DNA from: Mangrovicoccus sp. HB161399
GTDB lineage: Bacteria > Pseudomonadota > Alphaproteobacteria > Rhodobacterales > Rhodobacteraceae
Direction: 5' to 3'
Length of the DNA: 64,000 nt
Assembly (NCBI RefSeq): GCF_013184745.1
Contig: NZ_JAATVU010000006.1
Span: 1-64,000, forward strand
The notes beneath the pieces are model-generated. The model was given only the letters and a program-made list of their open reading frames with translations. It did no database searches and was not told the DNA's origin. Positions within the stretch are counted from its first letter, which is position 1, and each line of letters opens with the position of its first letter. Shown piece by piece: positions 16,814-25,107 of the stretch. Position numbers and translations under genes: made by a program.

Positions 16814-19377
16814 GCGAGGAACGCGCGGGCTTCCCGCCGGGGCAGGCGGTCGACCTGACGAATTGCGACCGCGAACCGATCCACCTGCTCGGCCGGGTCC
16901 AGTCCTACGGCGCCTTGCTGGCGCTGTCCTCGGACTGGCTGGTGCAGCATGCTTCGGCCAACCTTGTCGACATCCTCGGCATCGACGCGGATGCGGCGGC
17001 GGGCCGTCCGCTGTCCGAGCTGGTTTCGGCCGAAGGCTTTGCCCGGATCCGCGACAACCTGCGCGGCGCGGAGATCCGCGACGCCGCCACCCGGCTGTTC
17101 GGGGTCGAGCTGCGCGGCGGGCGCAGCTTCGATGTCAGCCTGCACCAGTCGGGCCGCCACCTCATGGTCGAATTCGAGCCCAAGCGCGTGGCGCGCAGCC
17201 GCGACATGCTGGCCGAGGTCTATCCGCAGATCGCCGGGCTGCGCCGCGACCGGGACCTGGCGACGCTGGCCCGCGACGCCGCCCGCGGGCTGCAGGCGTT
17301 CTGCGGCTTCGACAGCGTCATGGTCTACCAGTTCCAGCCCGATGCCTCGGGCAAGGTGATCGCCGAGAGCCGCCTGGATGGCCAGAGCCGCTATGGCGGG
17401 CTGATGTTCCCGGCTTCGGACATTCCGGTCCAGGCCCGCGCGCTCTACAAGCGCTCGCTCCTGCGGCTGATCGCGGATGTCGCCGACGAAGGCAGCCCGG
17501 TCCTGCCCGGCGTGACGCTCGACGGCCGCCCGCTCGACCTGTCGCTGGCCGTCACCCGCGCGGTGTCGCCGATCCATGTCGAGTACCTGAAGAACATGGG
17601 GGTCGAGGCCTCGATGTCGGTCTCGATCATGAAGGAGGGCGAGCTCTGGGGGCTGTTCGCCTGCCACCATGACAGCCCGCGCTACATCGATTACGAGCGC
17701 CGCACCGCGATCGAGATGTTCGCGCACATGTTCTCCTACGAACTGATCCGCTTCGAGGACGCGCAGCGCAAGAAGTCCGAAAGCGACGCGTCGCGGCTGC
17801 AGACCATGCTGATGGCGCAGATGGCCGACGGCCGGAACCTTGCGGAAAGCCTGATGGCGGTGTCCGAGGAGATCGGCAACGTCATCCCGCATGACGGCAT
17901 CGTCCTGTTCGAGAACGAGACCTTCCACGCCCGCGGCCGCACGCCCACCGAGGAGGAGTTCCGCTCGCTGTCGCGCTTTCTCGACCGTTCGATCGGGTCG
18001 GGCGTCTATGCGGCGGACCGGCTGGGGGCGCTGCACGAGCCCGCGCGCGACCATGCCCGCCGCTGCGCCGGCATCCTGGCCATCCCGGTCTCCAAGCGGC
18101 CGCGCGACTATCTCGTCCTCTGCCGCCGCGAGATGCGCGAGACCGTCGACTGGGCCGGCGAGCCGTCGAAGCCGGTCGAGGTCGGCCCGAACGGCACGCG
18201 GCTGACGCCCCGGCGCAGCTTCGAGGTCTGGACCGAAACCGTCGAGGGCCGCTCCGCCCCCTGGACCGGCGAGGAACAGCACACGGCGGAGCTGCTCCGC
18301 GTCGTGCTGCTGGAGATCTTCCTGAAGATCACCGATGCCGCCAACATGGAACGCAAGCGCGCGCAGGAACGCCAGCAGCTGCTGATCTCCGAGCTGAACC
18401 ACCGGGTGCGCAACATTCTCAACCTGATGCGGGGCCTGCTGGCGCAGTCGAAGAATTCCGCGCGAACGCTGGAGGAATTCACCGAGAATCTCGACGGCCG
18501 CATCCAGGCGCTGGCCCGCGCCCATGACCAGCTGACCGCGGAACATTGGGAGCCCGCCTCGCTGCGCGCGCTGATCCAGTGCGAGTTCGAGGCCTATGCC
18601 TCCTGCGCGTCGCGGGTCGAGATCGAGGGCGGGGATGCGCTGGTGGAGCCCAATGCCTACACGACGATGGCGCTGGTGCTGCACGAGCTGGCCACCAATT
18701 CGGTGAAATACGGCGCGCTGCGCGAGGAGGCGGGCAAGGTCCATGTCCGGATGGAACCGGCCCCGGGCGGCGCGCTGCGCCTGAGCTGGACCGAGCGGGG
18801 CGGCCCGCCGGTGCGGGCGCCCGAGCGGCGCGGATTCGGCACGATGATCATCGAGAACTCGGTCCCGCACGAGCTGAAGGGCGAGGCCGAGGTCGATTAC
18901 CGGGTCACCGGGCTGGAGGCGCGCTTCCTGCTGCCGGCCGCGGCGGTCGCTTCGGTGGAGGGGGGCGCGATGCCGCCGGGCGGGACGGCTGCGGCCGCGG
19001 CCCTGTCCGAAATCGCGCTGTCGGGGACGGGCCTGGTGCTCGAGGACACGCTGATCATCGCCCTGGACGCCGCGGGCATCCTGGAAGAAATGGGAGCGGA
19101 CGAGGTCAAGATCTTCGCCAGCGTGAAGGCCGCGCTCGGATTCCTCGAGGGCAGTGCGGTGGATTTCGCGGTGCTCGACGTCAATCTGGGCGAGGAGCAG
19201 TCGGTCGCGGTCGCGGAGAGGCTGGCCGCGTCGGGCACGCCGTTCGTTCTGGCCACCGGCTATGGCGCGGCGCCCGAGCTGATCGCCGCCTACCCGCCCT
19301 GCGTGGTTGTGCAGAAGCCGTTCTCCTCCAGCTCGCTGCGCACCGCCATGGCCAGGGCCTTCGCCGCAGGAAAGTGA
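16810..19377 (+). CDS. bphP: Bacteriophytochrome: PAS-GAF-PHY, HWE-type histidine kinase, C-terminal receiver
   Basis: An 855-residue soluble red/far-red photoreceptor. Cys19 in LTNCDREPIHLLG is the bilin-binding cysteine. The PAS_2 domain covers about 15-120, GAF about 140-310 with the signature FPASDIPVQAR, and PHY about 320-500. The kinase part has His531 in SELNHRVRNILN and a glycine-rich ATPase region with the HWE-like layout. Residues about 735-850 form a receiver with Asp790 in VLDVNLG and a Lys in VQKPF, making it a hybrid kinase. The start is GTG, overlapping bphO. Light-driven phosphotransfer to its own receiver is inferred; no separate output regulator is encoded alongside, but a PAS protein follows. 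Confidence 0.92.
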   Translation: MSEERAGFPPGQAVDLTNCDREPIHLLGRVQSYGALLALSSDWLVQHASANLVDILGIDADAAAGRPLSELVSAEGFARIRDNLRGAEIRDAATRLFGVELRGGRSFDVSLHQSGRHLMVEFEPKRVARSRDMLAEVYPQIAGLRRDRDLATLARDAARGLQAFCGFDSVMVYQFQPDASGKVIAESRLDGQSRYGGLMFPASDIPVQARALYKRSLLRLIADVADEGSPVLPGVTLDGRPLDLSLAVTRAVSPIHVEYLKNMGVEASMSVSIMKEGELWGLFACHHDSPRYIDYERRTAIEMFAHMFSYELIRFEDAQRKKSESDASRLQTMLMAQMADGRNLAESLMAVSEEIGNVIPHDGIVLFENETFHARGRTPTEEEFRSLSRFLDRSIGSGVYAADRLGALHEPARDHARRCAGILAIPVSKRPRDYLVLCRREMRETVDWAGEPSKPVEVGPNGTRLTPRRSFEVWTETVEGRSAPWTGEEQHTAELLRVVLLEIFLKITDAANMERKRAQERQQLLISELNHRVRNILNLMRGLLAQSKNSARTLEEFTENLDGRIQALARAHDQLTAEHWEPASLRALIQCEFEAYASCASRVEIEGGDALVEPNAYTTMALVLHELATNSVKYGALREEAGKVHVRMEPAPGGALRLSWTERGGPPVRAPERRGFGTMIIENSVPHELKGEAEVDYRVTGLEARFLLPAAAVASVEGGAMPPGGTAAAAALSEIALSGTGLVLEDTLIIALDAAGILEEMGADEVKIFASVKAALGFLEGSAVDFAVLDVNLGEEQSVAVAERLAASGTPFVLATGYGAAPELIAAYPPCVVVQKPFSSSSLRTAMARAFAAGK

Positions 19378-19399
19378 TCACTTTGAGTCGAGCTTCCCC

Positions 19400-19428
19400 T
19401 TGGAAAGCTGCGGCAGTTTCAATTAAAG
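19400..19428 (+). promoter_or_regulatory. Candidate promoter for the PAS-protein gene
   Basis: TTGGAA at 19400-19405, a 17-base spacer, then TTAAAG at 19423-19428, 30 bases before the ATG at 19459. The patch is clearly lower in GC than the surroundings, so the PAS gene may have its own promoter besides readthrough from bphP. Confidence 0.35.
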
Positions 19429-19458
19429 TGTTCACGGTTTCGTGTGGAGGGGGCTGGA

Positions 19459-20070
19459 ATGGTCGTCGCTTACAGCAGGGAAGAGCTCACGGCGCAGTCG
19501 ATTTCCGTGATGCTGGGCTATCTGGCCCAGCGGACGGATCTGTGTGCCAAGGTTCTGAACCGCGAGGGGCAGATCCTCGCAATCAACCGGCGCGGGCTGG
19601 ATCAGCTCAAGCTGGAGGAAAGCGAGATCTGCGGCCGGATCTGGGCGGAGTTCTGGACCGGCGCGGAGGAGGCAAAGGCACGGGCGGCGGTGGAGCAGGC
19701 CTTCGAGGGCACGCCAGCCGGATTCTGCGGGGTATTCCGCGGCACCGGAGGCGAAACGATCTGGGACGTCGAGATCTTCCCGCTGGAATGGGCGGGCGGC
19801 CGGGTTTCCACCGTGCTGGCGCTCTCGGCCGACGTGACCAACGCCGGCGCGGCCGATGGCGGGGCCGAAACCAGCGAGGAACTGCTGAAGCGTTTCGGCG
19901 ATGCGCTGCACGCGATGTCCAACGTCTCGGCGGTCAGCGCCTCGAGCGCGCGCATCCTGCGCCGCCGCGGCGACGGCGATCCGGTGATGGAGGAGCTGGC
20001 CAAGGGGCTGGAAGAGGCGGCCGAGAAGGCTGCGGCCGCGGTCTCGGCGCTGAAGCGCGAGCTGCTCTGA
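19459..20070 (+). CDS. PAS domain-containing signalling protein
   Basis: A 203-residue soluble protein. Residues about 25-125 read as a PAS domain (CAKVLNREGQILAINRRGLDQL, then IWDVEIFPLEW). The C-terminal 60 residues are a charged helical region with Ala/Glu repeats, probably a coiled coil. There is no kinase, cyclase or HTH output domain. ATG at 19459 has GGAGGGGG upstream; a GTG at 19444 is less likely. It follows bphP by 81 bases and may be a partner or regulator of the photoreceptor pathway; this is positional inference only. Confidence 0.7.
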   Translation: MVVAYSREELTAQSISVMLGYLAQRTDLCAKVLNREGQILAINRRGLDQLKLEESEICGRIWAEFWTGAEEAKARAAVEQAFEGTPAGFCGVFRGTGGETIWDVEIFPLEWAGGRVSTVLALSADVTNAGAADGGAETSEELLKRFGDALHAMSNVSAVSASSARILRRRGDGDPVMEELAKGLEEAAEKAAAAVSALKRELL

Positions 20071-20090
20071 ACCTGCTGCCCTGACATGCC

Positions 20091-20122
20091 AAGGACCGGG
20101 GCGCACGCCTCCGGTCCTTTTC
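20091..20122 (+). terminator. Rho-independent terminator closing the bphO-bphP-PAS region
   Basis: AAGGACCGG at 20091-20099 pairs with CCGGTCCTT at 20111-20119 and is followed by TTTCC. It lies 21 bases after the PAS stop and 20 bases before the end of the convergent cytochrome gene; the AAGG side may serve the opposite strand too. Confidence 0.8.
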
Positions 20123-20141
20123 CATGCGCGACCGCCGGATG

Positions 20142-21308
20142 TCAGCGGGCGAGGCCGAGCGCCGCGAAATCGCCCCCGGTCGCCGCATACAGGTCCTCGG
20201 TGGAATCGTAGAGCAGCTCCAGCGCGTAATGCGGATTGTGGACATGGATGCCCTGGTCGGCATTCACCACCTTCCAGTTGTAGGCGGCCTTCAGCATCCG
20301 CGGCGTCCAGGCATTGTAGCGCACGGGCTTGCCGTCCTGCTGGTCGGCCAGCCCGTCGCCATTGGCATCGGCGAAGAAATACGGGTGGTGCGCGCCGTCA
20401 TAGACCACCGGCACCCCGGCAACCTCTGCGGCATAGGTCTCGATCGCGGCCATCAGCGTGGCGGAATTCGCCTTGATGTCCTCGTAGATGCCCTTGGCCG
20501 TGTCGCCGCTGCCGTCATAGCTCTGGCGCGAGATGCGGATCGCCTGGTCGTCGCCGGTCTGGTGGCAGATCAGGCAGGTGTCCTCGGTCACTTCCAGGCT
20601 GTGCGGATCGTGGCAGCTCAGGCAGCCCGAGACCGGCTTGGCATGCAAAAAGCGCCCGGTATAGGTCTTGCCGCCATACTGGTAGCCGAGCTTGCCGTAG
20701 CTGCCGAAATTCGACGCCGCCGCGCCCGCGTAATGCGGATTGACGAAGCTGAGCTCGGGGCCGACCTCGTCCTCGGGCAGGTCGCCCACGGCCTTTGTCA
20801 CGTTCGCCCCCGAGGTCCGCGCCTGGTGGCAGGTGACGCAGGCGGCCTCGGCCGAGGAGGTCACCGGATGCATTGCGCCCGACGGCAGCTTCACCTCGGT
20901 GATCTGGCCCATGCCCGGATCGTGGCAGGTGGCGCAATCGACCACGCCGCCCACCGGCACCGGGTTTTCCGGCAGGCCGGGGGGCGAGCCGTCCAGCCCG
21001 TGATAGCTGCGGAATCCCGCGCCGGAGTGGCAGACCGAGCAGTTCGGCGGGATCGCGCCGTCCGCGTCCCAATGGGTGAAGGCCTCCGAGGTCGCGTTGG
21101 AATGGCCCGAGCGGATCCAGGCGGCGATGGCGCGCGCATTCGGGATGGCGATCCGGTCCGGCGAATAGGGCCCGCTGCGCGGCATGACGAAGGTCGAGAT
21201 GCCGGTTTCCGGTGCCGCCTCCGTCTCCTGCGCCGGGGCGGCGGTGGAAACAATCAGCCCCGTCAGGGCGGCGGCGAAAAGGGCGGTGAAATAGGTCCGG
21301 ACCGGCAT
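20142..21308 (-). CDS. Periplasmic pentaheme c-type cytochrome
   Basis: A 388-residue exported protein: signal peptide residues 1-26 ending TAAPAQ. Five CxxCH heme motifs are visible in order: CSVCH, CATCH, CVTCH, CLSCH and CLICH, with a cluster of additional His residues (SYHGL, GHSN, NPHYAG, HNPHYALEL) that could be distal ligands. It resembles cytochrome c3-like/octaheme-type electron carriers of Proteobacteria, but I cannot name a family. The gene is divergent from the NQR-type operon and shares a lower-GC intergenic region of about 140 bases. A role passing electrons between the NQR-type complex and a periplasmic partner is inferred from position. Confidence 0.82.
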   Translation of the reverse strand: MPVRTYFTALFAAALTGLIVSTAAPAQETEAAPETGISTFVMPRSGPYSPDRIAIPNARAIAAWIRSGHSNATSEAFTHWDADGAIPPNCSVCHSGAGFRSYHGLDGSPPGLPENPVPVGGVVDCATCHDPGMGQITEVKLPSGAMHPVTSSAEAACVTCHQARTSGANVTKAVGDLPEDEVGPELSFVNPHYAGAAASNFGSYGKLGYQYGGKTYTGRFLHAKPVSGCLSCHDPHSLEVTEDTCLICHQTGDDQAIRISRQSYDGSGDTAKGIYEDIKANSATLMAAIETYAAEVAGVPVVYDGAHHPYFFADANGDGLADQQDGKPVRYNAWTPRMLKAAYNWKVVNADQGIHVHNPHYALELLYDSTEDLYAATGGDFAALGLAR

Positions 21309-21446
21309 GGCAATTATCGCTTGATCACTCTCGGTTAGGAAGTGTTAACATGCTCGCACCGACGATGAGTCATATCAAGATGTATCTAAGATACGGATTT
21401 AAAGCGGCTATTGTCGGGTTTCGGGAATTGGGTGCACCGCCGGGAG
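21309..21446. promoter_or_regulatory. Divergent, lower-GC control region between cytochrome and NQR-type operon
   Basis: This stretch is markedly richer in A/T than the coding DNA around it (for example TATCTAAGATACGG near 21382) and must hold promoters for both directions. A TTGATA hexamer reads toward the cytochrome gene near 21375, without a good -10 partner. No complete FNR box (TTGAT-N4-ATCAA) was found. Confidence 0.4.
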
Positions 21447-21452
21447 ATGTCC

Positions 21453-22709
21453 GTGCCGGGTTTCTGGTCGAAGGGTTTGAACGTGGCTCAGCCGGAGAGT
21501 GCCGGCGGTACGGAACCGGAAACGGTGCTGACCGAGGAAGCCTCCCTGCTGGCGTCGCTGGCCGAGGATCTGCGGGTCGAGCCGCTGGCCGCGGAAGGCA
21601 CGGTGCTGGCCCAGGGCGCGCCGCTGCTGCGCCTGCGCAACCCGGCCGGGACGGTGCTTGCCGCGCCGATGGCCGGGCGGGTCGGGCATCTTGAACTGGG
21701 GCCGGGGCACCGGCTGCGCCGCGTCACGCTGTTCCGCGAACCGGCGGCAGGGCGCCACCGCCACGTCCTGCCCGGCGACGCGGCCGCGGGACCGCTGCGC
21801 GAGCTGCTGAAAGCCTCGGGGCTCTGGTCCGCCTTCCGCTCGCGCCCCTTCGGCCGGATGCCGGGACCGGAGGACGTTCCGGCCGCGATCTTCGCCATGG
21901 CGCTCGACACCCGGCCCGGCGCGCCCGATCCGGTCCGCGCCGTCGCGGGCGCGGAAGAGGCCTTCGCCCGCGGGCTGGCCGCCCTGCAGTGCCTGGCCTC
22001 CGAACAGGTCTTCCTCTGCCGGGCCGAGGGGCCGGCGCGGCTGCCCGAACCGCCGGGCGTGCGGGTCGTGACTGCGCGGGCGCTGCACCCCTGGGGGCTG
22101 GCGGGATTCCAGATCCACCGGCATTTCCCGGCGGCGATCGGCCGCCCGGTCTGGGACATTGCTGCCGAGGACGTCGCCGCGATCGGCGAGCTGCTGGAGA
22201 CCGGCATGCTGCGCGAGACCCGGCTGGTCTCGGTGGCGGGCGGCGCGCTGCGCGACGCGCGGCTGGTGCGAACCCAGGCCTGGGCCGACCTGCGCGGGCT
22301 GGCCCAGGGCCACCTGAAGCCCGGCCGCAACGTGATCCTGTCGGGGTCCGTGCTGGAGGGGCGCGAGTCGCGCTGGCTGCTGCCGCGCGACCGGCAGGCG
22401 ACCGTGGCGCTGCCCGCCGATCCGCGCCGCCGCACGCATTGGTTCCTGCGCGCGCTGAAGGGCGCCTCGCGGCCGCTGCCGCTGATCCCGACCGCGGCCG
22501 TGGAGCACGCGCTCGGCGGGGTGGTCCCGGCGATGCCGCTGCTGCGGGCGCTTTCGGCGGGCGACGGCGAGGCGGCCGCGCGCCTGGGCGCGCTGTCGCT
22601 GCTGGAGGAGGACCTGGCGCTGGCCGATTACGTGACCTGCGCCGAGCCGCGTCTGTCGGGACTGCTCGGCGGGCTGCTGCAGCGGATCGAGGCGGAGGAA
22701 GCGGCATGA
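21453..22709 (+). CDS. nqrA: NQR-type complex subunit A (NqrA-like)
   Basis: About 418 residues, near the usual NqrA length of about 445. The N-terminus GFWSKGLNVAQ matches the family opening, followed by a biotinyl-lipoyl-like segment (LAQGAPLLRLRNPAGTVLAAPMAGRVGHLELG). NqrA-like features include GLAGFQIHRHFPA and the run ALGGVVPAMPLLRALSAGD. NqrA is the cytoplasmic quinone-associated subunit of Na+-translocating NADH:quinone reductase. GTG at 21453 is chosen because GGGAG ends six bases before it; ATG at 21447 directly abuts that ribosome site. Overall divergence from the Vibrio type is large. It is the first gene of a tightly overlapping operon. Confidence 0.78.
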   Translation: MPGFWSKGLNVAQPESAGGTEPETVLTEEASLLASLAEDLRVEPLAAEGTVLAQGAPLLRLRNPAGTVLAAPMAGRVGHLELGPGHRLRRVTLFREPAAGRHRHVLPGDAAAGPLRELLKASGLWSAFRSRPFGRMPGPEDVPAAIFAMALDTRPGAPDPVRAVAGAEEAFARGLAALQCLASEQVFLCRAEGPARLPEPPGVRVVTARALHPWGLAGFQIHRHFPAAIGRPVWDIAAEDVAAIGELLETGMLRETRLVSVAGGALRDARLVRTQAWADLRGLAQGHLKPGRNVILSGSVLEGRESRWLLPRDRQATVALPADPRRRTHWFLRALKGASRPLPLIPTAAVEHALGGVVPAMPLLRALSAGDGEAAARLGALSLLEEDLALADYVTCAEPRLSGLLGGLLQRIEAEEAA

Positions 22710-22888
22710 CGGCCCAACCCGTTCCTTCGCCCGCCCGTTCCGGGCGCCTGCAGCTGCGCGCGCTGGCCCGGCCGCCGTCCTCTGCCGCTCTGGGAGCCGG
22801 GCATGATGGCGGCGCGGCACGGCGGGCAGGGGCCGCCGTCCCGGACCGGCCGCGCGCGGCAGACCGGATGAAGGGGAGGCGCGCATGA
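22706..22888 (+). CDS. Small ORF between nqrA and nqrB, 60 residues, unknown
   Basis: A basic Arg/Ala/Pro-rich reading (MTAQPVPSPARSGRLQLRAL...) without membrane segment or recognisable domain. Its ATG overlaps the nqrA stop (ATGA, 22706-22709), and its stop overlaps the nqrB ATG in the same way (22885-22888). This exact fit in a chain of ATGA junctions argues that it is translated or at least scanned by ribosomes to couple nqrA to nqrB. It could equally be a decayed or spacer segment; composition alone does not prove a functional peptide. Confidence 0.5.
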   Translation: MTAQPVPSPARSGRLQLRALARPPSSAALGAGHDGGAARRAGAAVPDRPRAADRMKGRRA

Positions 22889-23661
22889 TCCGCGGCATCT
22901 GGGACCGGGAAACCGTGGCGGAGCTGCTGATCATGGCGCTCCTGCCGGTGGGCGCTGTCTGGCTGGGGCTCGAAGGCGCGGCAGGGTTGCTGCGGCTGGC
23001 CGTCTTCCTGGCCGTGGCCGGGGCCTGGCACGTCATGTGGATGCTCGCCCGCGCGCAGCCGCCCTCGCTGGCGGGCACCGTCACCGCGCTGGCGCTGGCC
23101 GTCCTCGCGCCGGAGGAGCTGGGGCCGGTGGCGCTGATCCTCTCCACCAGCTTCGGCGTGGTGGTGGCTGAACTTGCCTTCGGCGGCTGGGGGCGCAACG
23201 TGCTGAACCCCGCCACGGTCGCGCTGGCCTTCATGGGGTTCGGCTTTCCCGCCGCGCCCTGGCCCGACCTGCCGGTACAGATCGGCTGGGCGGCGGTCCC
23301 CGCGCTGGCGATCGGCATGGGCACCGGCATCATGGCGCCCGGACTGGTCTTCGGCGCGGCCCTCGCTCTCGGCGCGGGCTGGCTGGCGGGCCTGCCGGTC
23401 GCGGCGGTCTTCCCAGCCGTGGCGGGCGTGCTGGCGCTGCTGGTCGCCGATCCGGTCGCCTCCGCCTCCACCCGGCTCGGCCGCTGGCTGAACGGGCTGC
23501 TCTATGGCGCGCTCGTCTCGCTCTTCCTGGCGCTCTGGACCGGGGCGGCGCCGGTGCAGCTTGCGGTCTCGGCCGCGCTCTTCGTCTCGCTCGCGGCGCC
23601 CCTGTGCGACGAGATCGCGATCACGCTCTGGCTCAAAGACAGGAAACGGCGACATGGCTGA
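22885..23661 (+). CDS. nqrB: NQR-type complex subunit B (NQR2/RnfD/RnfE family), short form
   Basis: A 258-residue integral membrane protein, much shorter than classical NqrB (about 410). Family blocks present are ELAFGGWGRNVLNPATVALAFMGFGFP, cut here as GGWGRNVLNPA, and VADPVASASTRLGRWLNGLLYG. The segment that in classical NqrB carries the covalent FMN threonine (SGAT) is missing: the chain passes directly to membrane helices. It should form part of the ion-translocating membrane core, but probably without covalent FMN. It is coupled to both neighbours by overlapping stop/start codons. Confidence 0.8.
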   Translation: MIRGIWDRETVAELLIMALLPVGAVWLGLEGAAGLLRLAVFLAVAGAWHVMWMLARAQPPSLAGTVTALALAVLAPEELGPVALILSTSFGVVVAELAFGGWGRNVLNPATVALAFMGFGFPAAPWPDLPVQIGWAAVPALAIGMGTGIMAPGLVFGAALALGAGWLAGLPVAAVFPAVAGVLALLVADPVASASTRLGRWLNGLLYGALVSLFLALWTGAAPVQLAVSAALFVSLAAPLCDEIAITLWLKDRKRRHG

Positions 23662-24454
23662 CCTGAACCCGATCCATGCCTGGCAGCGGATGCTGGCGCA
23701 GCCGAACGAGAGCCGCGGGAAGACCGTGTTCGTGGCCTTCCTGACCGCGCTGTTCTGCACGCTGCTGGTCTCGGGCGCGACCGTTCTGCTGCGTCCGGTC
23801 CAGACCGCCAACCGCGCCGCCGAGACGCAGGCCCGGCTGGAGGCGCTGCTGGCCGCCATCCCCGGCATGTCGGACATCCTGGCCGCCTCGGAGGAGGCGC
23901 AGCTGTCCACCGTGGTGATCGACCTCGCCCGCGGCCGCGCCGCCGAAAACGTGACGCCCGGAACGCTGGAAAGCGCGCTGATGGACACCGCCAACTGGAC
24001 GGCGCTCAGCCCGGAAGAGGACGTCGCCGGGATCGGCAACCGGCCCGATTACGCGCAGGTCTTCCTTCTGCGCGAGGGCGAAGCGATCCGGCTGATGATC
24101 CTGCCTATCGCGGGCGCGGGCTACAACGGCCCGATCGACGCGATGCTGGCGGTCAACGGCGACATGGAGACCATCGCCGGGATCGCCATCACCGCGCAGT
24201 CGGAAACCCCCGGCCTCGGTGCCCGCATCGAGGAGCCGCGCTGGCAGGAAAGCTTTGCCGGGACCCGCTGGCAGGACGCCTCGGGCGAGATGCGCTTCGC
24301 GGTCGCCAAGGGACCTGCAACGACCGATTACGAAGTCGACGGCATCACCGGCGCGACGCGGACCAGCAATGCGATGAGCCGGATCATCCGCTTCTGGCTG
24401 GGGCCGCAGGGCTACGGGCCGCTGATCGCCGCGGTGAAGCGGGGGGAATTCTGA
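23654..24454 (+). CDS. nqrC: NQR-type complex subunit C with covalent FMN site (NqrC/RnfG-like)
   Basis: A 266-residue protein with one N-terminal membrane helix (TVFVAFLTALFCTLLVSGATVLL) and a large periplasmic domain. The FMN-attachment motif is DGITGAT with Thr235 as the flavinylation site, as in NqrC and RnfG, and the GYNGPIDAMLAV block is typical. Flavinylation needs ApbE, which is not encoded in this window. The gene starts 8 bases inside nqrB. It is the likely periplasmic-side electron carrier of the complex and the best candidate to contact the pentaheme cytochrome. Confidence 0.88.
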   Translation: MADLNPIHAWQRMLAQPNESRGKTVFVAFLTALFCTLLVSGATVLLRPVQTANRAAETQARLEALLAAIPGMSDILAASEEAQLSTVVIDLARGRAAENVTPGTLESALMDTANWTALSPEEDVAGIGNRPDYAQVFLLREGEAIRLMILPIAGAGYNGPIDAMLAVNGDMETIAGIAITAQSETPGLGARIEEPRWQESFAGTRWQDASGEMRFAVAKGPATTDYEVDGITGATRTSNAMSRIIRFWLGPQGYGPLIAAVKRGEF

Positions 24455-25107
24455 TGGCCCTGCCGCGCATCTTCACCGAGCCGCTGCTGGGCCGGAACCC
24501 GGTGACGGTGCAGATCCTCGGCATCTGCTCGTCGCTGGCGGTGACGACCTCGCTGGAGACCGCCGCCACCATGGCCGCCTCGCTGACCGTCGTGCTGGTG
24601 CTCTCGTCGCTGGCGGTCAGCCTGATCCGCCGCCACCTGCCGAACTCGATCCGCCTGATCGTGCAGATCGTCATCGTCGCCTCGCTGGTCATCGTCATCG
24701 ACCAGGTGCTGCAGGCCTACCTGTTCGAGATCTCGCAGCGGCTGTCGGTCTTCGTCGGGCTGATCACCACCAACTGCCTGGTGCTCGGCCGCACCGAGGG
24801 CTTCGCCCGCTCGAACCCGCCGCTCCCTTCGATGATCGACGCGCTCGGCAACGGCCTGGGCTATTCGGCGATCCTGCTGGCTGTCGGCGCGATCCGCGAA
24901 TTGTTCGGCCAGGGCACGCTGATGGGCCTGACCGTGCTGCCCACGGCGGAGCAGGGCGGCTGGTTCACGCCGCTGTCGCTGATGCTGCTGGCGCCTTCGG
25001 CCTTCTTCATCCTCGGCTTCGCCGTCTGGGCGCTGCGCAGCGCCTTCCCCGAACAGCAGGAGGCGCCCGAGCACGTCCCGCCCGAGGTGCAGGAGGCGCG
25101 GCCATGA
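24454..25107 (+). CDS. nqrD: NQR-type complex subunit D (NqrD/RnfE-like)
   Basis: A 217-residue membrane protein with six predicted helices. The half-site cysteines of the intramembrane 2Fe-2S cluster shared by NqrD and NqrE are present (Cys25 in QILGICSSLAVT and the Cys in LITTNCLVLGRTEGFA). The stop of nqrC and this ATG overlap as TGATG. The C-terminal tail is hydrophilic and Glu/Pro-rich. Confidence 0.9.
   Translation: MALPRIFTEPLLGRNPVTVQILGICSSLAVTTSLETAATMAASLTVVLVLSSLAVSLIRRHLPNSIRLIVQIVIVASLVIVIDQVLQAYLFEISQRLSVFVGLITTNCLVLGRTEGFARSNPPLPSMIDALGNGLGYSAILLAVGAIRELFGQGTLMGLTVLPTAEQGGWFTPLSLMLLAPSAFFILGFAVWALRSAFPEQQEAPEHVPPEVQEARP

Noticed and set aside
21309-21446. FNR-type binding site in the cytochrome/nqr control region
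   Set aside because: Only half-sites (TTGAT) are present; no TTGAT-N4-ATCAA.
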